The notes under the pieces are model-generated. The model saw nothing but the letters and a program-made list of their open reading frames with translations, had not been told where the DNA came from and searched no databases. Both the position numbers and the translations under genes were made by a program. DNA of 64,000 nucleotides, from positions 26,148,103-26,212,102 of the forward strand of contig NC_044916.1 of NCBI RefSeq assembly GCF_003576645.1, given 5' to 3'. Below, in pieces: positions 32,133 through 43,016 of the stretch. How positions within the stretch are numbered: position 1 is the first letter of the stretch; every line of letters begins with the position of its first letter. Source of the DNA: Ipomoea triloba. Taxonomy: Eukaryota > Streptophyta > Magnoliopsida > Solanales > Convolvulaceae.

Positions 32133-33347
32133 ATAAGGCAAGAGTGGAAGCAAGACTTGAGGCAAGAGATGGCCACAATAAGGCAAGATGTCTCTAACTT
32201 GAGACAAGAAAGTCATGCCTCCTTGAGACACTTGGAGACACAAGTTGCTCACAATTCCAAGGCTTTGGCCGAGAGACCACAAGGCGCACTTCCGAGCACC
32301 ACGGTAAATAACCCCCGGGAGAGGGTGCAAGCCGTGACACTTCGGAGTGGCAAGGAACTCCCGGAGCTGACCTTGAAGAAAAGCACAAACTCCAAGAGTC
32401 CCATCGAAGAGGAGGTAGTGGAAAAAGTTCTTGAAAATGACAAAGACAAAGAGAAGGAAGAGTCTCCGTTGCCTACAAGCCCAAAAGCCACTCAATCTCA
32501 AGATAAAGGGAAGGATAAGGTGGATTTACCAATGTATCAACCACCACTCCCATTCCCCGGGAGGGTGAAGAAGAACATGGACAAGACGCAATATGGTAAA
32601 TTCCTTGAACTTTTGAAACAATTGCACATTAACGTACCTTTTCTTGATGCATTAGGTCAAATACCACGTTATGCCAAGTTCTTAAAGGATTTGCTCACCA
32701 ATAAGAAGAAGCTAGAGGAATTGGCTACGGTTTTGCTAGGGGAGGGATGCTCCGCTTACGTGCGCCGTCAACCACAAAAGCTCACGGATCCCGGAAGCTT
32801 CACCATCCCATGTCAAATTGGCGATGCCGAGTTTAGCCAAGCTCTAGCGGACTCCGGGGCAAGTATAAATATAATGCCCTTTTGTCTTTTCAAGAAATTA
32901 GACTTGGGTACACTTAAGCCCACTCGCATTTGTATTCAATTGGCCGATAGGTCAATTAAACAACCCAAGGGGGTTGTCGAGGATGTGTTAGTGAGAGTTG
33001 ATAAGTTCATCTTCTCCGTAGACTTCGTCATTATAGACATGGATCCCGACCATGAGGTCCCGTTGATCCTAGGTAAGCCGTTTTTGGCCACCGCTCGGGC
33101 CCTCATTGATGTGGGGAGCGGGAAGCTTGTGCTTAGGGTAGGAGATGAATGTGCCACGTTTGATGTTTCAAAGTTGACCAAGTACCCTATGACTACGGAT
33201 GACGCATGCTACTTTGTGGACATCTTCCACAAGCATGTTGAGTCCGTTTATCCTAATCTTGTGGGCAAATTGAGAAATGATGCTTACTTGAAAGTGTTGT
33301 GTGATGATGATGATAATGGTCTTGAATCTTTCACTTTTGAATTTTGA
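32133..33347 (+). pseudogene. Athila gag C-terminus and aspartic protease
   Basis: Same frame as gag behind the TAG at 32130: a Gln/Arg-rich coiled segment (RQEMATIRQDVSNLRQES), the VQAVTLRSGKEL block conserved in Athila gag, an acidic Lys-rich linker, KYAKFLKD-type sequence, then a retropepsin (ALADSGASINIMPFCLFKK, active D-S-G, and HEVPLILGKPFLATARALID). The protease would cleave the polyprotein. The frame ends TGA at 33345 and pol continues in another frame. Confidence 0.85.
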
Positions 33348-33804
33348 TGATAATGCCTTGTCAAATGAGAATGTTGATGATTTGCATGATGATTTGCATG
33401 ATATGCTTGTTGATGATGATGTGAATGTTGATGTTGTCTTGTGTGATTTAAATGATGTTGAGATTGTGAATTTTCTTGATAATTGTGTTGACGATGCTTT
33501 GTATATTCATGAATTTCTTGGAGAAGTTGAGGAGGAAAAGGATGGATGTGTCCGGGATGTTTTGTTGAGTAGTGAGAAAGAAGAGGAGAAAGAAAGTGTA
33601 GTTGGAGAGAAAGAAGTGAAAAGTGAGCTTAAAGTTTTGCCGGATAGCCTAGAGTATGCTTTTCTAGGAAAAGATTCAACCTTACCGGTAGTAATTTCAT
33701 CAAATCCTGATGAGAACCAAAAAGAATAACTTGTGAAATTGTTAGGAGAATATAAAGGAGCAATAGGTTGGAAATTGTAAGATTTAAAAGGAATAAGTCC
33801 TAGT
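33301..33804 (+). pseudogene. Acidic linker between protease and RT
   Basis: An Asp/Val/Leu/Glu-rich stretch (DLHDDLHDMLVDDDVNVDVV) in the pol frame, typical of the variable spacer in Athila polyproteins. Two stops, TAA at 33727 and TAA at 33778, both stand where related elements have Gln (CAA to TAA). No catalytic domain. Confidence 0.7.
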
Positions 33805-35207
33805 ATGTGCACTCACAAAATCTTACTTGAAGAGAATGTAAAGCCCGTGGCCCAACCTCAAAGAAGGTTAAACCCCAATATGACCGAGGTGGTCAAGAAT
33901 GAGGTAGTTAGATTAATGGACGTAGGAATGATCTACCCGATCTCGGATAGTGAGTGGGTGAGTCCTACCCACGTAGTACCTAAGAAAGGGGGTATAACGG
34001 TAGTGAAAAATGACAAAGAAGAGTTAATTTCTACTCGTAGTGTGCCGGGTTGGCGGGTTTGCATTGATTATAGAAGGTTAAATGATGCCACTAGGAAGGA
34101 CCACTTTCCGTTGCCCTTTATTGATCAAATGGTAGAAAAGGTAAGCGGGCATGCTTTCTATTGCTTCTTAGACGGTATGAGCGGTTATTTTCAAATACCC
34201 GTAGCCCTAGAGGATCAAGAGAAAACTACATTTACTTGTCCTATGGGTACCTTTGCCTACCGGCGCATGCCTTTCGGGTTGTGCAATGCGCCGGCTACCT
34301 TTATGAGGTGCATGCTAGCGATTTTTGAGGATTATATAGGGGAGTTTATGGAGGTGTTTATGGACGACTTTAGTATATGGGGAGAAACCTTTGATGAATG
34401 TTTAAGCAATCTAGAAAAGGTGCTCAAGAGGTGTTTGGAGGTGAACTTAGCACTTAGTTGGGAAAAATGCTATTACATGGTAGAGGAAGGCATAGTGTTA
34501 GGTTATAAGGTGTCAAACAAAGGAATAGAAGTTGACAAAGCGAAAACATCCGTTATTGACACCCTACCACCTCCCAACTCGGTCACTAGCTTGAGAAGCT
34601 TTCTAGGACACGTCGGTTTCTACCGCGTTTCATCAAGGATTTTTCCAAGATCGCTAGACCCTTTACTAAGCTTTTAGAGAAGGATATAGATTTTGAGTTT
34701 GGAGAAGAGTGTTTAGTTGCTTTTAACACCCTCAAAGAGAAATTAGTAAGTGCACCTATCTTAGTCGGACCGGATTGGAATTTACCCTTTGAGATGATGT
34801 GCGATGCTAGCGGATATTCGGTAGGAGTAGTGTTGGGACAAAGAAAGGAGAAACATTTTCAACCCATAGCTTTTGCTAGCAAAACCCTTGATAAGACCCA
34901 ACAAAATTACACCACCACAGAAAAAGAATTTCTAGCGGTAATCTTTGGACTCGATAAGTTTAGGTCCTATCTTCTTTTGTCCAAGGTAATAGTTTTCACG
35001 GATCATGCGACTCTTAGGTATTTAATGTCTAAGACCGAAGCTAAACCGAGATTGATTAGATGGGTCCTTTTACTTTAAGAGTTCGATGTCGAGATCAAAG
35101 ATAAAAAAGGGAAAGAAAACGAAGCGGCGGATCATCTCTCCCGGATTGAAAACCCGAACTTAGGAGAGAAGAGTGCTACAATAGCGGAGTTATTTCCGAA
35201 GGAAAGG
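33805..35207 (+). pseudogene. Athila reverse transcriptase and RNase H
   Basis: RT blocks are all present: VVPKKGG, WRVCIDYRRLNDATRKDHFP, FLDGMSGYFQIP, FGLCNAPATFMRCM, and the catalytic VFMDDFSIWG near 34360; LGYKVSNKGIEVD follows. A frameshift after [10 protein letters not shown] (about 34625) moves coding to another frame, which holds RNase H ([33 protein letters not shown]-type [11 protein letters not shown]). TAA at 35076 again replaces an expected Gln. The enzyme would copy element RNA; this copy is inactive. Confidence 0.88.
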
Positions 35208-36493
35208 TTGCTTAAAGTGGATGATGTGCCGTGGTACGCGGACATTGCAAACTATATTGTAGGAGGTGTTATCCCGAGTTACTTTGATGTGCACCAAAGG
35301 AGAAAATTTGTAGCGGAGAGTAGGCACTATTTCTGGGACGATCCCTACTTGTTCCGAGTGTGCGCGGACCAAGTTATTAGGAGATGTGTAGCGGGACAAG
35401 AGGGATTAGAAATCATGGGGCATTGTCATGCGGGACCAACCGAAGGGCACTATTCGAGCAATAGAACCGCTAGGAAGGTTCTTGAGGCGGGTTTCTATTG
35501 GCCCACGTTGTTTAGAGATGCTCAAATTTGTGTTTCGAATTGTGATCGGTGTCAAAGAGTTGGGAACATCACCGCAAAGAACGAGATGCCTCAAGCATAC
35601 ATCTTAGCATGTGAAATTTTCGACATTTGGGGCATTGATTTCGTAGGACCGTTCTCGAGTGCAAAGGGGTTTAAGTATATCCTAGTTGCAATCGACTATT
35701 TGTCAAAATGGGTGGAGGCGCAAGCCTTGAGGAACAATGATGCTAGGAGCGTAATTGGTTTTCTTAAGAAATTGTTCACTAGATTTGGAGTACCAAGAGT
35801 TCTCATTAGTGACCGAGGAACGCACTTTAGAAATTCATCTATGGAAAGGATTTTGGCCAAGTACGGAGTCCAACATAGGGGAGAGTACCTTACCACCCCC
35901 AAACGAGTGGACAAGTTGAGAATACCAACCGGGATATTAAAGCAATCTTGGAGAAGACGGTTGGTATTCACCAGAGAGATTGGCCCGACCGGCTAGATGA
36001 TGCTCTATGGGCGTTTAGAACGGCATACAAAACTCCGATCGGAACCACCCCTTTTAGACTAGTGTACGGGAAGGCGTGCCATTTGCCGGTGGAGATAGAG
36101 CACAAAGCGTATTGGGCCATAAAGAAACTAAATAGTGACATAGACCTAGCCGGGCGCGAAAGGCTTTGGCAATTGGATGAATTAGAAGAATGGAGGTTGA
36201 TGTCCTATGAGAACTCACGTGCTTACAAAGAACGAACGAAGCTATATCATGATAAGCACATCAAAAAGGGAAAAGAATTCCAAGAAGGCGACCAAGTACT
36301 CTTTCAGGGAAAACTCAAGTCAAGATGGTCCGGACCGTTTACGGTCACTAAGGTTTTTCTGTATGGAACTATTCAAATTGCACACCCGGGCAAGGGTGAA
36401 TTCAAAGTAAATGGGCACCAAGTCAAGCGGTATTTTGGAGGAATGGAAACACGTGAGGTGAACACCTTGCGTTTGATTCAAATCGAAGATTGA
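35208..36493 (+). pseudogene. Athila integrase
   Basis: The zinc-binding part (HCHAGPTEGHYSSNRTA with CDRCQRVG) and catalytic core with first Asp in WGIDFVGPF and second Asp in LISDRGTHF lie in one frame to about 35885. A frameshift follows so that the stretch with the third acidic residue (SGQVE) is out of frame until 35948-36493 resumes in the third frame ([47 protein letters not shown]). No chromodomain follows. Integrase would insert the cDNA. Confidence 0.88.
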
Positions 36494-37171
36494 GCTTACA
36501 AAGCCATCGGGCTAAAAACGTTAAACGTGGCGCTTCTCGGGAGGCAACCTGAGGTTATTTGCACTTTTTACATGCTTTATTTTTTGTGTCCTACCTTTAG
36601 ATTTAGTGTGTTTTTGCAGGACCACAAAAGGCGAAATCAAAAGGACCGGAGAAGAACGAGAAAAGATCTAAAGTAGTAAAGAAACAGGGCCTGGACACCA
36701 GGCTGGACGCACGTCCAACCCGCATCCAGTGTCCCCAGTTCGAAACATCAGAGAGGCCTATGATGGACGCCCGGGAGGACGCCCGCGTCCATCAGAAAGC
36801 CGAAATAGATTCAGAGGGCGTAAAATCGGACACGGCCATGGACGCCCGCGTCCAACCCGCGTCCATCAGAAGCCGAAGGAGATTCTAAGAGCTGAAAATC
36901 GTCCGCGACAGCAGCCGAAGCAAAACGCAAACTGCCTTCTACTGGACGCGAGGCCGGACTCGAGTCCGGCCTCGCGTCCAGAGGTTCGGCCAGACCAATA
37001 TGGACGCGATTTTGGGTTTATAACCCAAATTCTTCTTCTTGTTCTTCATTCTTGCGGACGCCAATACACTCCAAAATCACCCAAGTAAGTTCTTCTCAAG
37101 TTCAAAGCTAGTTTAAGGCCAAAAGTTTCAAGCTTTCATCAATACAAACTACTTCCACAAACAAATCCAAG
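36494..37171 (+). promoter_or_regulatory. Leader unit A: GGACGC palindromes, TATA-like box, Y-rich leader
   Basis: After integrase come several GGACGC/GCGTCC blocks (36692-36725, 36765-36795, 36837-36865), a perfect 40-bp palindrome at 36942-36981, GGTTTATAACC (37015-37025, TATA-like), a pyrimidine-rich stretch (TTCTTCTTCTTGTTCTTC), and AAG|GTATGT at 37171/37172. The arrangement copies that of the LTR promoter and is a candidate internal promoter and leader for gene A at 39788. Confidence 0.5.
36942..36981. repeat. Perfect 40-bp GC-rich palindrome
   Basis: Reads CTGGACGCGAGGCCGGACTC followed directly by its exact reverse complement, no loop. It contains the recurring GGACGCG half-site at each end. 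Confidence 0.95.
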
Positions 37172-39787
37172 GTATGTTCATCTTCTTCAACCTATTTTTA
37201 AGCTTCCACCATTGTTGTAGAACTCAAATTGGGATTTCTTGTTTTTACCATTGCATGCCTAGTTTGTTGTTTGAAATTGATTCTCTAGGTTGAAAAGAAC
37301 ACTCTTGTGTGGATTAATTGCAATTTGAATGGTTAAAACATGAATTTGATTCTTCAAAAAGCTTGAAACCCTACTTTAATGGTGGAAAAATTTGGGTTTG
37401 TTAATTTGAGCTTTATTGTTGAAATTGATGATTGAAACATGAAATTGCATGCTAATTAGGAGATTGTATGGAACCAATTTGTGAATTTTGTCAATGCAAT
37501 ATGCCTAATTGAAAATTATGGGTTACTAGTTTCATAAAATTGGGGATTCTTGAAGTTTGATAGGAAATTGTGATATATGATGAAAATAGCATTGTGTTGT
37601 TGATGTATAATGGATATGGAATTATGTTTTTGATATATGATGAAAGTGGTTATTACATTGTGTCTATTTGAGATTGAAAGTGGCTTAAAGCTTGAAAATT
37701 GGGGGAATTTTTGCATTGTGCTATGAATGTTGGATGCATGATTAAATAGAAGCTATATGTTTAGTACATGCTACTTTCTTTTAAGTTCCCTTATGAAAGG
37801 CACATGTAGTATTGCTATGCTTAAGTGATGACATTTCCTTTTGTCTAGCAAGCTTTAATTGTGAGAAAAATGGTTAGTTTGTTAAACGGTGATGATGTTG
37901 TTATGATGAGTTTTGCCTTTATATAGATGTTGGTCCCAAGGGGATGGGGTACAAGTCTAGAGGGGGGGTGAATAGACTTGTATAAGTTTTTGCAAATCTT
38001 TTCAACCTCTCGTGTGTATTGAACTTAGGATGTTTAGGTTCGATACCTCACGAGGTGAAGACAAAGTTTTATGCGCAGCGGAAATGTTATCCCCTTTTAG
38101 TTAGCACGAGTTTGAGTTAGTTCGAGAAGTGCGTTTATATGCAGTGCAATCGAGAGGTTAGCGAGAGATAAAAACAGTAAGTAAATGCAAGAGAGATTTT
38201 TAAGTGGTTCGGCCAACCCACCTACGTCCACTCTTCTTCCAGAAACTCCCTGGAAGGATTGCACTAAAAACTTCCCTTTTTAGTACAATATCGAGCGCTT
38301 GAGCTTTGATCACGAAGCCCGCCTCAAGCCTCAGGTTTTTCGCCCCGCTTCTTGTTACTCCACCTCTCGAGCACTTGACCTTTGATCACCAAGCCCGCGT
38401 CAAGCCTCAGGTTTCTTTCACTCGGACAGCTGCCAGGTTACTCCACCTCTCTTGCTTAATCCAAAGCAAGGTGTTTTTGGTTGTCACAGTTGAATGTAAC
38501 AGGCTCCAATCTGACCACAAGCTATCGTTGAATCAACTTCGATGTAGAGCAGCTTCGGTCACCTTCTGGATGTATAACAGTTTAAGCTTTGTAACTCTCT
38601 TGAAACACTAAGATGTGTTTTCTCGCTATTTTGAATATCAGGATGATATTCCAAGTTAACCACTTGCACTTTGAACGTTTTAGACAGACACTTCTTAAGA
38701 ATTTCGAACCCCTTCACTTCACTTCACTGTATTTTTTTTTTTTTTTGTGTCTTTACGTCCTTATATATGAGAGTAGAGGAATAATTCCGTTGGAGGGAAA
38801 ATTATTCCGTTTGAAATTTGTCTCCCATGCTGATCATGGGTCTTGCATATTTTCAGCATATTTCATGGAGTGGTGATCTTGTAACTTGAACCTCTTTGTC
38901 TTGTAGTGAATGTTCCATAGTTCACTTTTCTTGAGTCCATGCTCCACTTTCATCTTTTGGTAAAAGTTACTCTTTTTATATTCCCATTATTCCTTGTTTG
39001 TAGGGAATCAGACCACTTCAGCATTGGTGCACCTTTTGACCGTTTGTGGTGGAAATCTGACGTGTCATCCATTTCCGCCCATTTTGAAATCTTCACGTTC
39101 GGCACCTCTTCATTATTCCATCTCCATGATATTCTTCTTCTCCAAACTTTAAGTATGACCGTCATTCAGCTTTGTTGGAGAATTGTTAGTGTATCGAGAC
39201 CAAGGTTGATATCTTGATCGCTTGATGTCTCGAACTCAAATATCGAGAGGTCTATCTCTCGAACTCTGTTTATGTCTCGAACTGGATAACTGTATCGAGA
39301 GGTTCTACCTCTCGAACTCTGATTATGTCTCGAGACTTAGTTGATGTCTCGCAGACCCTTATTCCTCCAGTGTTGTCCCATGCCTTCTTCTGATCTGTCT
39401 ATATGATTACAATACACGAGACTTCTAAGATGTTCAAACAAATTTACCTCAAGCTTAAATATTTTCCGAGTTGAGCTCAAAGTTACTCGGTTGTATTTTC
39501 GCTCTTGGTTTACTTGTCGAACTTACAGCGTTTTGCCTATGCGTCGAGACTCGGGGATTTCTACTTAACAGTTGGTATCATCAAAACCTATTACATGATG
39601 TTCCTAACAATAGAGAGTCAATCAAGCATGGAATATAGAAGTTTTCACAATGACATTATTCCCTTGAAATTGATTAAACTTGTTTGATTGATCTAACAAT
39701 GTCGTGATGTGTCATAATTGCTTGATTGATTACCTAATTGCTAAGAATTGACTAGGTTGTGGCTTACATGCTTAATTGTTTTAATAG
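37172..39787 (+). other. Probable leader intron A (interrupted by solo LTR)
   Basis: The donor AAG|GTATGT at 37172 and acceptor TTTTAATAG at 39787, immediately before the ATG of gene A, are good plant splice sites; an alternative donor GTAAGT is at 37085. Sequence is AT/T-rich and non-coding, as expected for an intron. Without the nested LTR the intron would be about 930 bp. Confidence 0.45.
37928..39609 (-). mobile_element. Solo LTR of a Sirevirus-like copia element
   Basis: Starts TGTTGGTCCCAAGGGG and ends TTCCTAACA, with ATAGA on both sides (37923-37927, 39610-39614). In minus orientation it matches both the LTR start at 55966/57679 (TGTTAGGAACAT...GTAATAGGTTTTG) and the LTR end before the primer site at 57857 (TTGGGACCAACA). 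Length 1,682 bp. No internal sequence remains, so it formed by LTR-LTR recombination after insertion. Confidence 0.92.
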
Positions 39788-41046
39788 ATGCCTCCAAGAA
39801 CAAGAAATAAGGAACGTGCCAAGAAGAGCAAGCATGATGTGGGGGGGTCAAGTTCAGGAGCTGTGCAAGGCGAGAGCGACCTTTTGGTTCCCGGAGGCCG
39901 AAGTCTAGGATACCTCAATGGTACACAACTGGCGAGAGTGGAGGAACTCCAACCAAAGGAGTCTCAGGGGGGTTCTATTTCGATTTTCCACTACTCGACT
40001 TGTACGGGTGTCGAGCAGAAGTGGAAAGGATGGCATCGCAAAGATATTGGGAGCATCTCTTCAGTTGGAGAGATGATACTTATGAGCCTGTGGTGCACGA
40101 GTTTGTAGCCACCTTCTAGCCAATGCCATCAAGCCACCACTGCACCCCTTGTATGAAGTTCACGGTATTTGGGCGAGAGTACCAGGTCTCGATAATACAA
40201 TTGGGGGAATATCTTGGGTTTTATACCCAAGATGAAATATTTACAGATGAGTACCGCAACCTCCCGTGGGACTTCGAATCCGATGATGTGTTGGAAGCTT
40301 ATTGGCATAGAATCACCGAAGGAAACGCGGGAAGGTTCATCGGGGCCAAGCCAAACACCGTGAAGATCCTCAACCCAGCATTGAAGGTTATAAAGCTTCT
40401 TCTCGGCCTAACATTTGGAGGAAAGAATAAAAACCTCCACAAGGTGTATAGGACAGACCTATTCCGATTGTGGAGCCTAGAAATGAACGAACCCATCCAA
40501 ATGGCGTGCATGGTGCAGTAGTGGTTCCAGTCTCAAGCACACGGGAAGTGCCCCTACGTATGGATCGGCCCAGTGGTCACACGACTATGCCAAGGGCTGG
40601 GCCTGCATAGGGAGCTGGCACGGGAGAAAAGAATAGCTGCCATGCGACCATTAGGGGTGGAGCAGCTCAGTCGGAGTTATGTTCCGAGGATAGGTGATGT
40701 GCCGATGCACGATCAGGAGGAGCCATAGCAGGAGCCGGAGCCAGTGGTAGAGGGAGGACAGGACGTGCCCCCAGAGTATATGGACTATCCTCCGATGCAC
40801 GACTGGGCGTCGAAGAGGGCGTTGCAGATTCAATTGCATACCCACGCCATGGACACCTTCAACCGACGCATGGACCTCCAAGATGGAGCAGTCGCCCGGC
40901 AAAACGAAGAGCTTGCACGGCAGCAGGAAGCCTTTGCTAGACACGAAGAGAGACAAGAGCAGCAATTCCAGGCCATCGAGCAGCTCAGACTTTGGATGGA
41001 GCATAGGTTCCCACCCCCCTCGCAGGGTGGGGACGGATCTTATTGA
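39788..41046 (+). pseudogene. Athila env-position gene A (Athila ORF-like), broken
   Basis: ATG at 39788 (MPPRTRNKERAKKSKHDVGG, basic N-terminus). The frame shifts at about 39990-40020; the continuing frame reads RYWEHLFSWRDDTYEPVVHE, FVATF, a TAG near 40108 (expected Gln), then FGREYQVSIIQLGEYLGFYT, RTDLFRLWSLEMNEPIQ, a TAG at 40519, YVWIGPVVTRLCQGLGL and a final Gln/Arg/Glu-rich coiled coil (40800-41020) with one more CAG to TAG at 40723. WRD...Y...FVAT and the downstream blocks are shared with gene B, so both belong to the Arabidopsis Athila ORF family (Pfam ATHILA, by memory). No transmembrane segment seen, so a true envelope role is not supported. Confidence 0.75.
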
Positions 41047-41654
41047 TGGGTTGCTCGGGTGATAGTAGGATGGTTCTGTGGTCCGGCTTGAACATTAGGT
41101 ACCCCGTGCGTGGGGTGCCGACTTTATTTCTTTCATTTGGCTATTTTGTTGCTTAGATGTGTGCTTTATGAACTCTTGCTTTCCTTTGCTTTGAATATTG
41201 CACTTTTGATTTTGACTTTATTCCTTAGTTGATATTACTTTTGAGTCTTATGTTTTTTATTTGTGATAATCTCAAAAAGACCCAAAAATATTTGTTAGTT
41301 GTGTATTGAGCTTAATTCAACAGGGGGCACAAAGGCGTACAAGTAGGAAAAGGCTCGGGGGAAAGAAACACAAAACCAAAGGAGAATACAAGCGAAAAGA
41401 AAAAATCTCAGTGTGGACGCGCGTCCACATGGGCGTCCATCAGAGGTCCAAATAGAGCAGGGCAGAATCAGAGAGGGCTCTGCTGGACGCGCCTCTGGAC
41501 GCGCGTCCAGCAGAGCGTCCACGCGACGATTTAAATTCCCCAAGGGCATTGTTCAGCCCTATTCTCCTTCCCCCACTCTAAAATGTTGAATGTAGGTAAC
41601 ATCTTCTCCTCCCCTCTCTCAAGTCTAAGTGGATCACCTCCACCAAGCCCTAAG
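41047..41654 (+). promoter_or_regulatory. Leader unit B: GGACGC palindromes, TATA-like box, donor site
   Basis: Contains TGTGGACGCGCGTCCACA (perfect 18-bp palindrome, 41411-41428), a stem with 15-bp perfect arms (41478-41492 and 41501-41515, CTCTGCTGGACGCGC), a TATA-like GATTTAAATT (41528-41537), a Y-rich stretch (CTCCTTCCCCCACTC) and AAG|GTAACC at 41654/41655. Same module order as unit A and the LTR. Confidence 0.5.
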
Positions 41655-41951
41655 GTAACCTTCTTAAGCTCTTATCTTCTTGAATTTGATATGATTATGA
41701 TTTGATCAATTTGATATTCATTGCTAGCAAGATCTTCCTTGATCTTATACCTTTTGAGCTTAGATTGATGTTATATTTGTGCTATTATGCTCAATGTTGT
41801 TTAGATCATACGAATCTCATACATATTTGCATCTTGTTAATTTTGCACCCCAAGTGTTTGATAGTATGCCTCCAAGATTGTATAGTCCAAACTTTGCTTA
41901 ATTTGATCACAATTTGATTGTTGGAAGTCTAATAATTGTATTGATCTATAG
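41655..41951 (+). other. Probable leader intron B
   Basis: The donor AAG|GTAACC and acceptor TTGATCTATAG at 41951 lie 18 bases before the ATG at 41970. T-rich, non-coding. Confidence 0.45.
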
Positions 41952-41969
41952 GGGATTTCAAGAGCCGAG

Positions 41970-43016
41970 ATGATGGTACCCCTACACACCTTAGAAAGGG
42001 GAGAAACAAGTAGGGGGGCTTACGAAGGTTCTTCAAGCGAAGAAGGGGAAGTGTATAATGCGAAGTATGCAAACCGGGGACTTATGCTAGATGTCGAAGA
42101 CCTCTTTAGGTTTAGACACTTCCGTGACAAAGAGATAATCGAATGGAGCTTTGTGGACACCCCTACCCTAGAGATCTTAGGTATCCAAATGGAATTTGAG
42201 AGGATTTCCACACAACCCTTTTGGAGGACCATATGCAATTGGAGGGATGCAACCTACACACCTATTGTTAGGGAGTTTGTAGCCACCTTAGAAGTCAATG
42301 AGGAGGTCCGAAACCGCCGAGAACCAAGCATCAAGTTCAAATTATTCAACAAAGAATACAATATCTCGTCCGATGAACTTGGGAATTTGCTTTGGTTCTA
42401 CACTCTTGAGGATCAAAGCCAAGCTTGGTATGCCAATCTAGTTGAGGACTTTGAGAACGGGCACCAAGAGGATCTCTTTTGGTGGTCCATAGCTAGGCCA
42501 GGAGTCGCATGGCGAGCATCGTACACTAGCGCTAGATACATCAAGCTTCCGGAGCTGCTAATCATGTGGCATATTGTGGCTAGATCTTGGTTTGGGAGGC
42601 GGACACCGAATGACAATATCACTAGGGGCAAACTTTTCATACTGTGGAGTATGCACACTGAAACTCCCGTTCATATGGGTGAGCTATGCAAAAAGATCCT
42701 AAAAAGGCAAAGTTATGAGGACAGCGGAAATATATTCATTGGCCCTTTGGTTAGTAGGTTGGGAGAGGCCTTAGGATTTGGAGAGGTCCTCTCTCGAGAG
42801 GTGGTAGCAACCACCATGAGACCCATGGTTAGGGAGGAGTGCATGCAACTTGGATTGATGTCGGATGCTACTTTGGATGATGAGCGTAGAGAAAGGGAAA
42901 GAAGACTATGGGAAACCATTCGAAGACTCCAAAACCGAGTAGACATGCTTGAAATAGAAGTGAGGAAGCTCATACTCAATCACCAAGGAGAGGAGCCCTT
43001 TGATTTGATAGAGTGA
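41970..43016 (+). CDS. Athila env-position gene B (Athila ORF-like), intact 348 aa
   Basis: An uninterrupted frame MMVPLHTLERGETSRG to FDLIE. Acidic Ser-rich N-terminus; core blocks FWRTICNWRDATYTPIVREF, FKLFNKEYNISSDELGNLL, ITRGKLFILWSMHTETPVHM and FIGPLVSRLGEALGF match gene A position by position; the C-terminal 60 residues (RRERERRLWETIRRLQNRVD) form a coiled coil. No signal peptide or membrane span, which argues against an envelope glycoprotein; the family function is unknown. It is the only intact gene of the element, although gag and pol are dead. Confidence 0.75.
   Translation: MMVPLHTLERGETSRGAYEGSSSEEGEVYNAKYANRGLMLDVEDLFRFRHFRDKEIIEWSFVDTPTLEILGIQMEFERISTQPFWRTICNWRDATYTPIVREFVATLEVNEEVRNRREPSIKFKLFNKEYNISSDELGNLLWFYTLEDQSQAWYANLVEDFENGHQEDLFWWSIARPGVAWRASYTSARYIKLPELLIMWHIVARSWFGRRTPNDNITRGKLFILWSMHTETPVHMGELCKKILKRQSYEDSGNIFIGPLVSRLGEALGFGEVLSREVVATTMRPMVREECMQLGLMSDATLDDERRERERRLWETIRRLQNRVDMLEIEVRKLILNHQGEEPFDLIE

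Noticed and set aside
41970..43016. Retroviral-type envelope glycoprotein
   Set aside because: Position fits, but there is no signal peptide, no transmembrane span and no glycoprotein-like cysteine pattern.
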